Made by a program: the position numbers and the translations under genes | From: Marinomonas arctica | GTDB taxonomy: Bacteria; Pseudomonadota; Gammaproteobacteria; Pseudomonadales; Marinomonadaceae | Assembly (NCBI RefSeq): GCF_003259225.1 | Contig: NZ_QHJF01000009.1 | Coordinates: 1-64,000, forward strand | Direction of reading: 5' to 3' | DNA length: 64,000 nucleotides | In this document: one piece after another, positions 42,180-51,131 of the stretch | How positions within the stretch are numbered: the stretch's first letter is position 1 | Layout: the number at the start of each line of letters is the position of its first letter | Notes under the pieces: model-generated | Seen by the model: only the letters and a program-made list of their open reading frames with translations | Told to the model about the DNA's origin: nothing | Database searches by the model: none

Positions 42180-44303
42180 TTAAGTGGTTTTTTTGTAGGA
42201 CTTATTACCCATCACAAACAGCGCTAAGAATAAGCCGAGGCCAATCAACTGAATCCAAATAGCCAAGTCTGGCCATAACATCATGATAGAAGCGACCAAA
42301 GCAATTATTCGAGGTAGTAAGGACAGTTTATCTTCTAAGTAGCCTTCCATGGCACCAACCAAAGCATACATACCAAAAATGGCGAAAAAGGATAGGCGTA
42401 ATAATGTGTCGGGATCGCCACCAATTAATGGGGTGTAGGCCATTAAGAGAGGCACAATGTACAACCCTTTCGCTAATTTCCATGCTGTCATCCCTGTTAG
42501 CATTGGCGGTGTTTTGGCAATGGCGGCCGCCGCAAAAGCGGTTAAGCAGACCGGCGGGGTGACATTACTGTCTTGAGACAACCAAAAGATGATCATGTGG
42601 GCAGTGACCAATATCATGGCAACGCTTTGTGCCCCTAACGCTTGATCCATTAGCATGCTTTTGAAATCGTTAGGCACTTGCGCCAGTAAAGCTTGTGCTT
42701 GTTCCATCGGCATGCCTTGGGCCAAAGCAGCGATGGTGGAAGGATCAACCAGCATAAAGACAGCGCTCGCGGCCTCAGGCAAATTACCAGACGACATCAT
42801 CTCCAAAAGTTGGCTTTCAGCGATTAAATTAAAGAGTGCAGGCGCAGAGAGTGTGCCTAATACAATGTACGCCGCCGTGACTGGCAAGCCCATTCCTAAA
42901 ATCAGCGATGCAATGGCCACCAATATAATGGTCAAGAGTAAGCTGCCGTTGGCCCAGTTGGTAATGAGCAAAGAGAAGGTATTGCCTACACCTGTGGTGC
43001 TAATGACATTAACGACTAAGCCAATACCCACCAATAAAACTGCGGTAGTCGACATGTTTTTTGCCCCTTGTGCCATGGCATCCAATATCGCGATCGGTCC
43101 CATTCTATGTCTGGGAGATAAAAAAGAAGCCGCGACGACCGCAAGAATACTGATACCTGCGGCGTACGTCGGAGTAAAGCCTTGCACCAGTAGTGCGACT
43201 AGCACACCAAGCGGTACGATATGGTGCCAGCCATCTTTAAGCACTTGCGACATATTGACCGCATCGTCACTTTCGGTGGCGATAACTTTGCTGCGTTTCG
43301 CTTCAACGCGTACAAAAAAACCAACGGACAGAAAATAAAGTAATGCAGGGATGGCCGCTACACTAATAATTGTCACGTAAGGTACTTGTGTGTAAGACGC
43401 CATGATAAAGGCACCTGCTCCCATGACCGGAGGCATGAGTTGTCCACCAGTGGAAGCAGCCGCTTCAACGCCTGCGGCAAAACGCGCAGGGAATCCAGCT
43501 TTGCGCATTAATGGAATGGTAATAACACCAGTGGATACTGTATTGGCAACAGAGGAGCCTGATACCGACCCCATCAAGCCGGAACCGAGTACGGCAACAA
43601 AACCTGGTCCACCAATCATCTTGCTGGCAAGTGAGCGAGACAGATCAATGATAAAGTCACCCGCCCCAGATTTGACCAAAAAAGCGCCAAATAAAATAAA
43701 CATGAAGACAAAGCTCCATGAAATCCTAGAAATGGAACCAAACATCCCGTCTGTGCTGAAAAAACTACGATACAAGAGAGTTTCAAGACTCAGGCCGGGA
43801 AAATTAAACATGCCCCCCAGCCAGCTTCCCCACAGCACAACATACGTCAGTGCCACAATAATAAGGAAAGGAATAAACCAGCCGCTGGTGCGACGAATCA
43901 GTTCGAGAGACATTAATACGGCGACACTGGAAACAATCCAGTCAGCATTATTGAACGTAACGCCTCTGGCATAAAGTGCATCCTCAAAAAAGACGATATA
44001 TAACACCATGCCAATGAGTGCAAAGACGAGGATGCCGTCACAAAATAGGGCAATTTTACTTTCTCGCCATTGTGGAGACGCTGGTATGAGCAGCGCACAC
44101 AGCATCCCAAACCCTGCAAAATGAAAAGCGGAAACCCAAAGCTCGGGTAAAGTGGCAATGGTATTAATGTAGATATGAGCAAGGGCTAATAAAACGGACA
44201 AGGTAAACACAAAACGGTTTAACCAAGGTCCGGAGCGATATCTTGTTTCGAAATCGTCAAGATTGATGTCTTTAGATGCGCTGGGTTGCGATGAAGCAGT
44301 CAT
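42180..44303 (-). CDS. TRAP transporter permease, fused 4TM/12TM (DctQM)
   Basis: About 707 aa from ATG 44303; the open frame extends 14 codons further to a TTG without ribosome binding support. The N-terminal ~200 residues form the small-permease part, the rest the large permease, with GSGLMGSVSGSSVANTVSTG, GGQLMPPVMGAGAFIMASY and NVTPPVCLTAFAAAAIAKT. Fused permeases of this kind work with TAXI receptors, and the receptor gene lies 97 bp upstream in the same direction. Confidence 0.9.
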   Translation of the reverse strand: MTASSQPSASKDINLDDFETRYRSGPWLNRFVFTLSVLLALAHIYINTIATLPELWVSAFHFAGFGMLCALLIPASPQWRESKIALFCDGILVFALIGMVLYIVFFEDALYARGVTFNNADWIVSSVAVLMSLELIRRTSGWFIPFLIIVALTYVVLWGSWLGGMFNFPGLSLETLLYRSFFSTDGMFGSISRISWSFVFMFILFGAFLVKSGAGDFIIDLSRSLASKMIGGPGFVAVLGSGLMGSVSGSSVANTVSTGVITIPLMRKAGFPARFAAGVEAAASTGGQLMPPVMGAGAFIMASYTQVPYVTIISVAAIPALLYFLSVGFFVRVEAKRSKVIATESDDAVNMSQVLKDGWHHIVPLGVLVALLVQGFTPTYAAGISILAVVAASFLSPRHRMGPIAILDAMAQGAKNMSTTAVLLVGIGLVVNVISTTGVGNTFSLLITNWANGSLLLTIILVAIASLILGMGLPVTAAYIVLGTLSAPALFNLIAESQLLEMMSSGNLPEAASAVFMLVDPSTIAALAQGMPMEQAQALLAQVPNDFKSMLMDQALGAQSVAMILVTAHMIIFWLSQDSNVTPPVCLTAFAAAAIAKTPPMLTGMTAWKLAKGLYIVPLLMAYTPLIGGDPDTLLRLSFFAIFGMYALVGAMEGYLEDKLSLLPRIIALVASIMMLWPDLAIWIQLIGLGLFLALFVMGNKSYKKTT

Positions 44304-44399
44304 AGACAGGCTACCTTTGTATGAGCAAAAGAACGGGTTGTGCAAGATGAAAAGTGTCGCGCCGCACAGGAGTACGACGCGGTAACCCTATGTGTCTTG

Positions 44400-45428
44400 T
44401 TATTTTGCGATTAGACGAGCTGGGATATTGATGCCACGCTCACGATAATAACGCGCGGCGCCTGGGTGCAAGGGCACAGGAAGGCCGGCGATGGCTTTTT
44501 CCAAGGACATCACAGAGGTGGCTTTATGAATGGCACTTAAGTACGAAAGGTTTTCATAAAGCGACTTGGTCAATTCATAAACGTCTTCTTCTGATAGATC
44601 CGCACGCGTTGCCAAGAAGTTAGGTTGTGCAACGGTATTAATGTCTTTGGTTTGACCTGGGTAGGTATTGGCTGGAATCACGTAGCGAGTCCATAATTCG
44701 TAATTGCCGTTTGCTTGTTTGATTTGCTCGTCGGTGAAGTCCAGTACTTTGACTTTATCACCCATGGAAGCGTAAAGGCGCGTCACTGCGCTGACCGGTA
44801 CACCGGCTGGGGTATTCATGCCGTCTATATTACCGTTTTGCATGGCATCTGCGCTGGCGCCGTAGCCCATATAAGCAAGGGCAAATTTGTCTGGGTCAAT
44901 GTCTAAGCCTTTAAGTTGTTGGCGACCAGAGCCTTCTGTTCCTGAGTTTTTGGTCCCAATAGAGAACTTATGATTTGTCCCTTCAAGGTCTTTTAAGTCA
45001 GCGACTGTGCCTGTTTTGGCTAAATCAGATTTAAGCACAAAATGCTCTACGTTTTGCCATAACATAGAAATGGAACGTAATTCACTTTGTTTGCCAGAGC
45101 TTTCGAATGGGCCTTCACCGTCCCATGCCCATGCACCGTATAGACCTTGTAATATGGCGAGTTGAGCTTGATTTTCACGCAATAATTTGATGTTCTCACC
45201 CGATCCGGCCGAGCTAATTGCCGACACGGAAAGGCCAAATTTAGGCTCGAGTTTGACTTTGCTTAGCGTGGCAATAGCGACCCCAACAGGGTAATAAGTG
45301 CCCCCTGTCGAGGCGGTTGCTAAAATGTAGTTGCGGTTATCTGCAGCGGATGCATTTCCTGCTGATAGAGTAATTGCTGCAGCCGTTGCAGTAGAAAGAA
45401 GCGTTTTGGTAACAAATCCCAATTTCAT
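44400..45428 (-). CDS. TAXI-family TRAP solute receptor
   Basis: 342 aa with signal peptide (TLLSTATAAAITLSAGNASAA). ILATASTGGTYYPVGVAIATL is the TAXI signature, followed by GSGENIKLLRENQAQLAILQG and IGTKNSGTEGSGRQQLKGL. It captures the substrate in the periplasm for the fused permease downstream; TAXI ligands are rarely known (glutamate-like acids and others), so none is proposed. The 277 bp before it (45429-45705) hold only promoter DNA for this and the divergent HAD gene. Confidence 0.9.
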   Translation of the reverse strand: MKLGFVTKTLLSTATAAAITLSAGNASAADNRNYILATASTGGTYYPVGVAIATLSKVKLEPKFGLSVSAISSAGSGENIKLLRENQAQLAILQGLYGAWAWDGEGPFESSGKQSELRSISMLWQNVEHFVLKSDLAKTGTVADLKDLEGTNHKFSIGTKNSGTEGSGRQQLKGLDIDPDKFALAYMGYGASADAMQNGNIDGMNTPAGVPVSAVTRLYASMGDKVKVLDFTDEQIKQANGNYELWTRYVIPANTYPGQTKDINTVAQPNFLATRADLSEEDVYELTKSLYENLSYLSAIHKATSVMSLEKAIAGLPVPLHPGAARYYRERGINIPARLIAK

Positions 45429-45705
45429 ATTATTTTTCTCCTAGTTAGTGGGGTTAGTTACATAAATCTATAGCGATTTTCATGCCAGATATATATCTTA
45501 TTGATATTTATGGTTTTATTTTTATTTCGTCAGTTTTCTTTCTTTTTTTATGCACATATGCGCTATTTGTTGCTTATAGGTGAGGTTTCCATATCGGCAA
45601 AAAGTTGCTTATGATAAAAGCGAGTAAAGACAGCCCATAGCAGGGTATTAAAGCCTTTATTATTTTTTGTGTGAGCAATATATTGCCGATGGGTCAGGGT
45701 AAAAA

Positions 45706-46323
45706 ATGATGAAAGAAAACCATAATGTTCGTGTTGTACTGTTCGATTTAGGCAATGTTTTGGTCGATTTAGGCGACATTTCCGCAATGCATGCTATGTT
45801 GAATACTCAAGGTGAAGAGTCTGATGTTTGGCTAAAGTGGTTACGCTCGCCCACCGTGGCGGCTTTTGACTCTGGTAACATTACCTTTGATCAATTCGCC
45901 GATAGACTATTGAAAGAAGTCAACAGTAATATAGACAAGGAGACATTTAAGGCGTCTTTTAAGGCATGGCCTAGAGGCTTGTTTGCCGGGGCGCTTGAAT
46001 TGGTCGAATCGGTAAAGCCGGAATATCACCGAGCTATTTTATCGAATACGAATGCGGCACATTGGCCTAGGTTAATGGATGAAATGGCACTCGCAGGTAA
46101 GTTTCACAGTTATTATGCTTCCCATTTAGTGGGTTTTGTAAAGCCTGATGATGCCATTTATCAGCATGTTATTGAACAGTTGCAAGTTTTGCCTGAACAC
46201 ATTTTGTTTATTGATGATAATCAAGTGAATATCGATACTGCGAATCGGTTAGGTATGCAGGCTTATCGAGTTAAGGGGGTCGATGAAGCTCGAGATGTAC
46301 TTCATCGACATGGAGTTATCTAG
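45706..46323 (+). CDS. HAD-superfamily hydrolase, YihX-like
   Basis: 205 aa. Motif I VVLFDLGNVLVDLGD replaces the second Asp of DxDx(T/V) with Gly, as is usual in YihX/epoxide-hydrolase N-terminal type HAD-IA proteins; motif II is ILSNTNAAHW, motif III VGFVKPDDAIY and motif IV FIDDNQVNIDTA. A sugar-phosphate phosphatase role is plausible (E. coli YihX acts on glucose-1-phosphate). Independent promoter expected. Confidence 0.83.
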   Translation: MMKENHNVRVVLFDLGNVLVDLGDISAMHAMLNTQGEESDVWLKWLRSPTVAAFDSGNITFDQFADRLLKEVNSNIDKETFKASFKAWPRGLFAGALELVESVKPEYHRAILSNTNAAHWPRLMDEMALAGKFHSYYASHLVGFVKPDDAIYQHVIEQLQVLPEHILFIDDNQVNIDTANRLGMQAYRVKGVDEARDVLHRHGVI

Positions 46324-46407
46324 TGATAGCTAAATGGCAAAAGCAATCATGCTTTGAACTTTCATTGAGTAGTAGGGGTGTGAATGCTATTTAGTCCTGG
46401 GGTTTCT

Positions 46408-47148
46408 ATGCGTACTTTTGATGGGCAATCGTCTACGTATTATTCACGCACTCGGCCTTTGTATCCGGCTGAGCTGTATTATTGGTTATCTCAGCAAGTG
46501 GCTTCGCCAAGTGTGGTTTGGGATTGCGCCTGTGGTACGGGACAAGCCTCGGTCGATCTGGCGGCGTATTTTGATCGTGTCGAAGCATCCGATATCAGTG
46601 AATCGCAAATCACCGCGGCGACGCCTCATCGCAAAGTGAACTATCAAGTGTGTCCGGCTGAAAAAACCAATTATCCAGACCATTATTTTGATGTGGTCTG
46701 TGTTGCACATGCGCTGCATTGGTTTGATTTAGAGGCTTTTTGGACAGAACTTAAACGCGTTTTAAAGCCCGGTGGGATGTTTGTTTGCTGGGGGTATAAC
46801 TGGTTGCAAGTAGGGGAAGCTGAGGACAAAGCCATTGCAGAGTCTGTGTTGCCACATTTGGCGACTTATTGGCCGCCTCAGAGCCGTTTATTATGGAATC
46901 AGTATCGGGATATTCAATTTCCTTTTGCCTTGATGGATGTTCCCGAGTTTGAGCTCAATTGCCATTGGACGGTAACGCAAACCTTGGATTTTATTCGAAC
47001 CTGGTCGGCCTCTCAATTACGCATACAAGAGCAAGGAGAGGATTTTTTAGTCAACGCATCACCTATTATTCGTGATGCCTGGTCAGAGCCGAGTAAGAAA
47101 CAAGAAGTACGTTTGCCATTTTTTGTCAAGGCAGGACGGTTTACCTGA
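46408..47148 (+). CDS. Class I SAM-dependent methyltransferase
   Basis: About 246 aa from ATG 46408 (ATG 46384 also in frame; both have G-rich sequence upstream). RTFDGQSSTYYSRTRPLYP, then motif I VVWDCACGTGQASVDLAAYF, EASDISESQI and VVCVAHALHWFDLEAFW place it in the methyltransferase-11 (UbiE/trans-aconitate-like) group. Substrate not inferable. Confidence 0.83.
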   Translation: MRTFDGQSSTYYSRTRPLYPAELYYWLSQQVASPSVVWDCACGTGQASVDLAAYFDRVEASDISESQITAATPHRKVNYQVCPAEKTNYPDHYFDVVCVAHALHWFDLEAFWTELKRVLKPGGMFVCWGYNWLQVGEAEDKAIAESVLPHLATYWPPQSRLLWNQYRDIQFPFALMDVPEFELNCHWTVTQTLDFIRTWSASQLRIQEQGEDFLVNASPIIRDAWSEPSKKQEVRLPFFVKAGRFT

Positions 47149-47246
47149 TTCTATTTTGTCATAAGACTAAAGTGGAATAGATTGTCATGCTTGGCGGGTT
47201 ATAGTAGTTCAGCATCCGAATAACAAATTTAACAATGGAGCGGGTT

Positions 47247-49205
47247 ATGAAGTCATCATATAGCGCAACCTCAAATGAGGCGGCAAAAAATGCCAATGTG
47301 AGTCAAGCAGAATTTGAAAAACGCTATCAGGAGTCGATTGAAAACCCAGATCAATTTTGGGGCCGAGAAGGCAAGCGTTTAGATTGGTTCGCACCTTATA
47401 GCAAAGTCAAAAATACCTCCTTTAAACGTGGTCAAGTAAGCATTAAATGGTTTGAGGATGGTGAGCTAAACGTAGCTTACAATTGCATTGATCGTCATTT
47501 AGCACTCTCTGCCAACAAAGTCGCTTATTACTGTGAAGGCGATAAAGAAAGTGATGATAAAATAGCGATTACCTATCAAACGTTGCACGATGAAGTCGGC
47601 CGCTTAGCCAATCTCTTAAAGCGTCAGGGCGTCAAAAAAGGCGACCGCGTTGCTATTTATATGCCGATGATTCCTCAGGCCGTATACGCCATGCTAGCCT
47701 GCGCGAGAATTGGTGCTATCCATTCGGTTATTTTTGGCGGCTTTTCTGCTCATGCTATTGCAGATCGACTCAACGATTGCGAAGTGACGTTGGTGATTAC
47801 CGCCGATGAAGGTCGACGAGCTGGCAATACCATTCCCCTTAAACACAATGTTGATATGGCATTAAGCAACAATGCTTGTCCATCAGTGGAAGCGGTTGTG
47901 GTGTATCGCTATACCCAAAAAGACGTGCCTTGGTTTGAAGGGCGAGATCTAGACTGGGCGGCTGAGGTTAAAAATGAAAGTACCCAGTGTCCTGCTGAAC
48001 CGATGAACGCGGAAGATCCACTCTTTATTCTTTATACTTCTGGCTCAACGGGCAAACCAAAAGGCGTGGTACACACTACTGGCGGTTACTTGGTTTATGC
48101 CTCTTTAACTCATGAGTTGGTGTTTGATCTTAAGCCTGATGACATTTATTGGTGTGCCGCTGATGTTGGTTGGATTACGGGCCACAGTTATATGGTTTAT
48201 GGACCATTAGCGAATGGTGCGACCAGTATCTTGTTTGAAGGGGTACCGACTTATCCCGATTCTGGGCGAATTGGTCGCGTTGTTGATAAATTTGGTGTCA
48301 CTATTTTGTACACGGCGCCAACCGCTATTCGCGCGTTGATGGCAAAAGGCGATGAAGCGACTCGTTCTAGCCATCGTGATTCATTACGAGTGCTAGGCAG
48401 TGTGGGCGAGCCTATTAACCCTGAAGCGTGGTCTTGGTATTACAGTGAGATTGGTAAATCTTCTTGTCCTATAGTAGATACTTGGTGGCAAACAGAAACA
48501 GGTGGCATGATGATGTCACCACGGATAGTCCAAGCTGACGTGAAACCGGGTTCTTGTACTGGTCCTTTATATGGCGTGCTGCCAGCGTTAGTGGATGCCC
48601 AAGGTATTGTGCTAAATGAGCAAGGCGTTCAAGTGGATGGGGGCTTAGTTATCACGGATTCTTGGCCTGGCCAAGCTCGTACCGTGTACGGGGATCATGA
48701 TCGTTTTGAGCAGACGTATTTCAGTACGTTTGAGGGGATGTATTTTACCGGTGATGGTGCCTCAAGAGATGCGGACGGACATTATTGGATTACTGGGCGC
48801 ATGGACGATGTCTTGAACGTGTCTGGTCATCGTTTAGGCACCGCTGAGATAGAAAGCGCGTTGGTTGCGCACCCTGCGGTCGCGGAAGCGGCTATTGTTG
48901 GCTATCCTCATGACATTAAAGGTCAAGGTATTTATGTCTACGTCAGTGCCGTCGCAGGTGTGGTGCCGGATGAAGAATTGACTAAATCGCTGAAACAATT
49001 TGTTCGTCAAGAAATTGGTCCGATTGCCACGCCTGATTTGATTCAATGGGCGAGTAAAGGATTACCAAAAACGCGATCTGGTAAGATTATGCGACGCATT
49101 CTAAGGAAGATTGCTGCAAACGAACATGATCAACTTGGCGATACAAGTACACTCGCTGATCCAAGTGTGGTTGATGATTTAATCGAAAACCGTTTAAATG
49201 TGTGA
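47247..49205 (+). CDS. acs: Acetyl-CoA synthetase
   Basis: 652 aa from ATG 47247 (GGAG 6 nt upstream), the same length as E. coli Acs. [20 protein letters not shown] is the AMP-binding loop, [12 protein letters not shown] the acetate-pocket Trp region, and [19 protein letters not shown] near the end contains the acetylatable lysine. It converts acetate, ATP and CoA to acetyl-CoA. The next gene is a LuxR-type response regulator, as in acetate-switch loci. Confidence 0.96.
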   Translation: MKSSYSATSNEAAKNANVSQAEFEKRYQESIENPDQFWGREGKRLDWFAPYSKVKNTSFKRGQVSIKWFEDGELNVAYNCIDRHLALSANKVAYYCEGDKESDDKIAITYQTLHDEVGRLANLLKRQGVKKGDRVAIYMPMIPQAVYAMLACARIGAIHSVIFGGFSAHAIADRLNDCEVTLVITADEGRRAGNTIPLKHNVDMALSNNACPSVEAVVVYRYTQKDVPWFEGRDLDWAAEVKNESTQCPAEPMNAEDPLFILYTSGSTGKPKGVVHTTGGYLVYASLTHELVFDLKPDDIYWCAADVGWITGHSYMVYGPLANGATSILFEGVPTYPDSGRIGRVVDKFGVTILYTAPTAIRALMAKGDEATRSSHRDSLRVLGSVGEPINPEAWSWYYSEIGKSSCPIVDTWWQTETGGMMMSPRIVQADVKPGSCTGPLYGVLPALVDAQGIVLNEQGVQVDGGLVITDSWPGQARTVYGDHDRFEQTYFSTFEGMYFTGDGASRDADGHYWITGRMDDVLNVSGHRLGTAEIESALVAHPAVAEAAIVGYPHDIKGQGIYVYVSAVAGVVPDEELTKSLKQFVRQEIGPIATPDLIQWASKGLPKTRSGKIMRRILRKIAANEHDQLGDTSTLADPSVVDDLIENRLNV

Positions 49206-49233
49206 CCGTTTACATGTTTAAAAAGGCTAAGCA

Positions 49234-49881
49234 GTGATTTCACTTGTTATCGCGGATGATCATCCTTTGTTTCGTAGCGCTCTAGCTGGTGCGCTACGGG
49301 CGGAGATAGAAGGTATTGTTATAGTGGAATCCCATGATTTGGATTCCACTTTGCAATGTTTGGGCAATGTAAACGATCTTGATTTGTTACTGCTGGACTT
49401 AAATATGCCCGGTAGTGGCGATTTATATGGATTGGTGCGAATTCGCAAGGACTTTCCTGATGTTCCCGTGGCGGTCATTTCTGGCAGTGAAGACAGCACT
49501 ATGGTCGCAAAAGTCATTGATGCTGGTGCGCTTGGGTTTATTCCGAAAACCAGTGAGCCTGCGACTTATGTGCGAGCTATTCACGCCATTTTGGCGGGCG
49601 ATATCTGGTTACCGGAGGATCTCAGGCAGGCGGTTGCTAATCAACCCAAGCCCGATCTATCAATGCAAAATAAAGTGGCAGAGCTGACGCCTCAACAATA
49701 CAAGGTGCTGTGTTATTTGCATGAAGGCTTGTTAAACAAGCAAATTGCCTACGAGTTATCCATTTCGGAAGCGACGGTTAAGGCCCACATTACAGCGATT
49801 TTTCGTAAGCTGGAAATCAATAACAGAACGCAAGCCGTGCTGGTTGCCAGTGACTTGAAACTGCACATGACGTCGGTTTAG
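49234..49881 (+). CDS. NarL/LuxR-type response regulator, CrbR-like
   Basis: 215 aa from GTG 49234. Receiver domain: IADDHPLFRSAL (acidic pair D8-D9), phosphorylation Asp in LLLLDLNMPGSG (about D54), and Lys in GFIPKTSE. C-terminal LuxR helix-turn-helix: LTPQQYKVLCYLHEGLLNKQ with SISEATVKAHITAIFRKL. It lies 28 bp behind acs, the arrangement seen where CrbS/CrbR-type two-component systems control acs. The sensor kinase is not in the window. Confidence 0.87.
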   Translation: MISLVIADDHPLFRSALAGALRAEIEGIVIVESHDLDSTLQCLGNVNDLDLLLLDLNMPGSGDLYGLVRIRKDFPDVPVAVISGSEDSTMVAKVIDAGALGFIPKTSEPATYVRAIHAILAGDIWLPEDLRQAVANQPKPDLSMQNKVAELTPQQYKVLCYLHEGLLNKQIAYELSISEATVKAHITAIFRKLEINNRTQAVLVASDLKLHMTSV

Positions 49882-49883
49882 AG

Positions 49884-50195
49884 TTAATTTTTTTCTTCTA
49901 TCTTGTTGGTTTTTTCTGTGTTGCACTGGCATGCAGGAACAGGGTCAATACCACCCTCATGCCATGGGTGACATTTAGATAATCTTCTCACTCCAAGATA
50001 CACGCCTTTTATTACCCCATACATCTCAATAGCCTGAATCATGTATTGAGAGCAACTTGGATAAAATCGACAGTTATTTCCCAATAGTGGGCTAATAAAG
50101 AATTGGTAGCCTTTTACCAGTTGAATGAATGTTTTTCTGACCATTTTTACCATATTATTTTCTGTGAGAGACATTGACGAATTGGTGGATGTCAT
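49884..50195 (-). CDS. yidD: Membrane protein insertion efficiency factor YidD
   Basis: 103 aa. [27 protein letters not shown] and [13 protein letters not shown] (in parts) are the YidD signature, with three conserved Cys. YidD usually sits between rnpA and yidC; here it is alone, between the acs regulator and pheA, and has an N-terminal extension of about 14 residues. Met15 (50153) is the likelier start by comparison with the family. Confidence 0.88.
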   Translation of the reverse strand: MTSTNSSMSLTENNMVKMVRKTFIQLVKGYQFFISPLLGNNCRFYPSCSQYMIQAIEMYGVIKGVYLGVRRLSKCHPWHEGGIDPVPACQCNTEKTNKIEEKN

Positions 50196-50259
50196 TTTTG
50201 TGTATATAGTAGCGTCTATTTGTTAATCTAAAAGAAATATATGATAGAGCGTTTTTATT

Positions 50260-51126
50260 ATGCCTGACCAACTTTTAACACTGGATGCGACGCAGATAGT
50301 GGCGTATCAGGGTGAGCCTGGCGCTTATTCTCATTTGGCTTGCAAACATACCTTTCCTGATTGGACCAGCGTCAATTGTGCGACTTTTGTCGACGCTTTA
50401 CAAATGGTCGAACGAGGCGATGCGTATTACGCTATGATTCCGGTTGAAAACTCTACCGCAGGGCGGGTTGAGGAAATATATCGCGAACTAAAGCGGACTC
50501 AACTTTATGTCGTAAAAGAGCATTTTGAACCAGTGAATCATTGTTTGATTGTGCGCCATTCTATGACGATAGACCAAATTACTCGGATAGGCAGCCATCC
50601 ACAGGCGTTGGCCCAATGTGACGGTAACATTAAGGCCCTAGGGGTAAAAAGCCAAGCTATGTATGATACGGCGGGGGCCGCCAAGCATATTGCAGAATTT
50701 GAAGAGCCCGGTTTGGCGGTGATTTCATCAGAGCTGGCGGCCGAGCTTTATGGTTTGAAAGTGTTGAAAACCTATTTTAATGACTCGGTCGGCAACACAA
50801 CACGCTTTTTGGTGTTTTCTCGTCAGCAAAAAATGCCTGTTTATGAAGAAGGGCGAACTTACATCACGTCTTTTATGTTTCGCGTACGCAACATACCAGC
50901 CGCGCTCTATAAAGCCATGGGCGGTTTTGCAACACAAGGGATCAATATGTTGAAACTAGAGAGTTACATGGTAAATGGGCATTTTACCGCGACGCAATTT
51001 TATGTCGATGTTGAGGCGCATTTTCAATCTTCTTCGATGCAGGCGGCCATTGAAGAGCTGCGCTTCTTCTCTGAAGATGTTCGTATATTAGGAACCTATC
51101 TTGCTGATGATTATAGGTTGAAATAA
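50260..51126 (+). CDS. pheA: Prephenate dehydratase (monofunctional, ACT-containing)
   Basis: 288 aa. VAYQGEPGAYSHLACKHTFP opens the catalytic domain; IPVENSTAGRVEEIY and SVGNTTRFLVFSRQ (the TRF motif) are active-site blocks. The ACT domain near residues 205-285 has GGFATQGINMLKLESYMVNG in place of the GALV/ESRP pair. No chorismate mutase domain is present. This form is the rule in alphaproteobacteria, whereas gammaproteobacteria mostly have the fused P-protein. Makes phenylpyruvate from prephenate. Confidence 0.9.
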   Translation: MPDQLLTLDATQIVAYQGEPGAYSHLACKHTFPDWTSVNCATFVDALQMVERGDAYYAMIPVENSTAGRVEEIYRELKRTQLYVVKEHFEPVNHCLIVRHSMTIDQITRIGSHPQALAQCDGNIKALGVKSQAMYDTAGAAKHIAEFEEPGLAVISSELAAELYGLKVLKTYFNDSVGNTTRFLVFSRQQKMPVYEEGRTYITSFMFRVRNIPAALYKAMGGFATQGINMLKLESYMVNGHFTATQFYVDVEAHFQSSSMQAAIEELRFFSEDVRILGTYLADDYRLK

Positions 51127-51131
51127 ACGCT

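Noticed and set aside
42655-43338. 227-aa plus-strand frame inside the fused TRAP permease
   Set aside because: Composition follows the reverse complement of membrane helices; no ribosome binding site or family resemblance.
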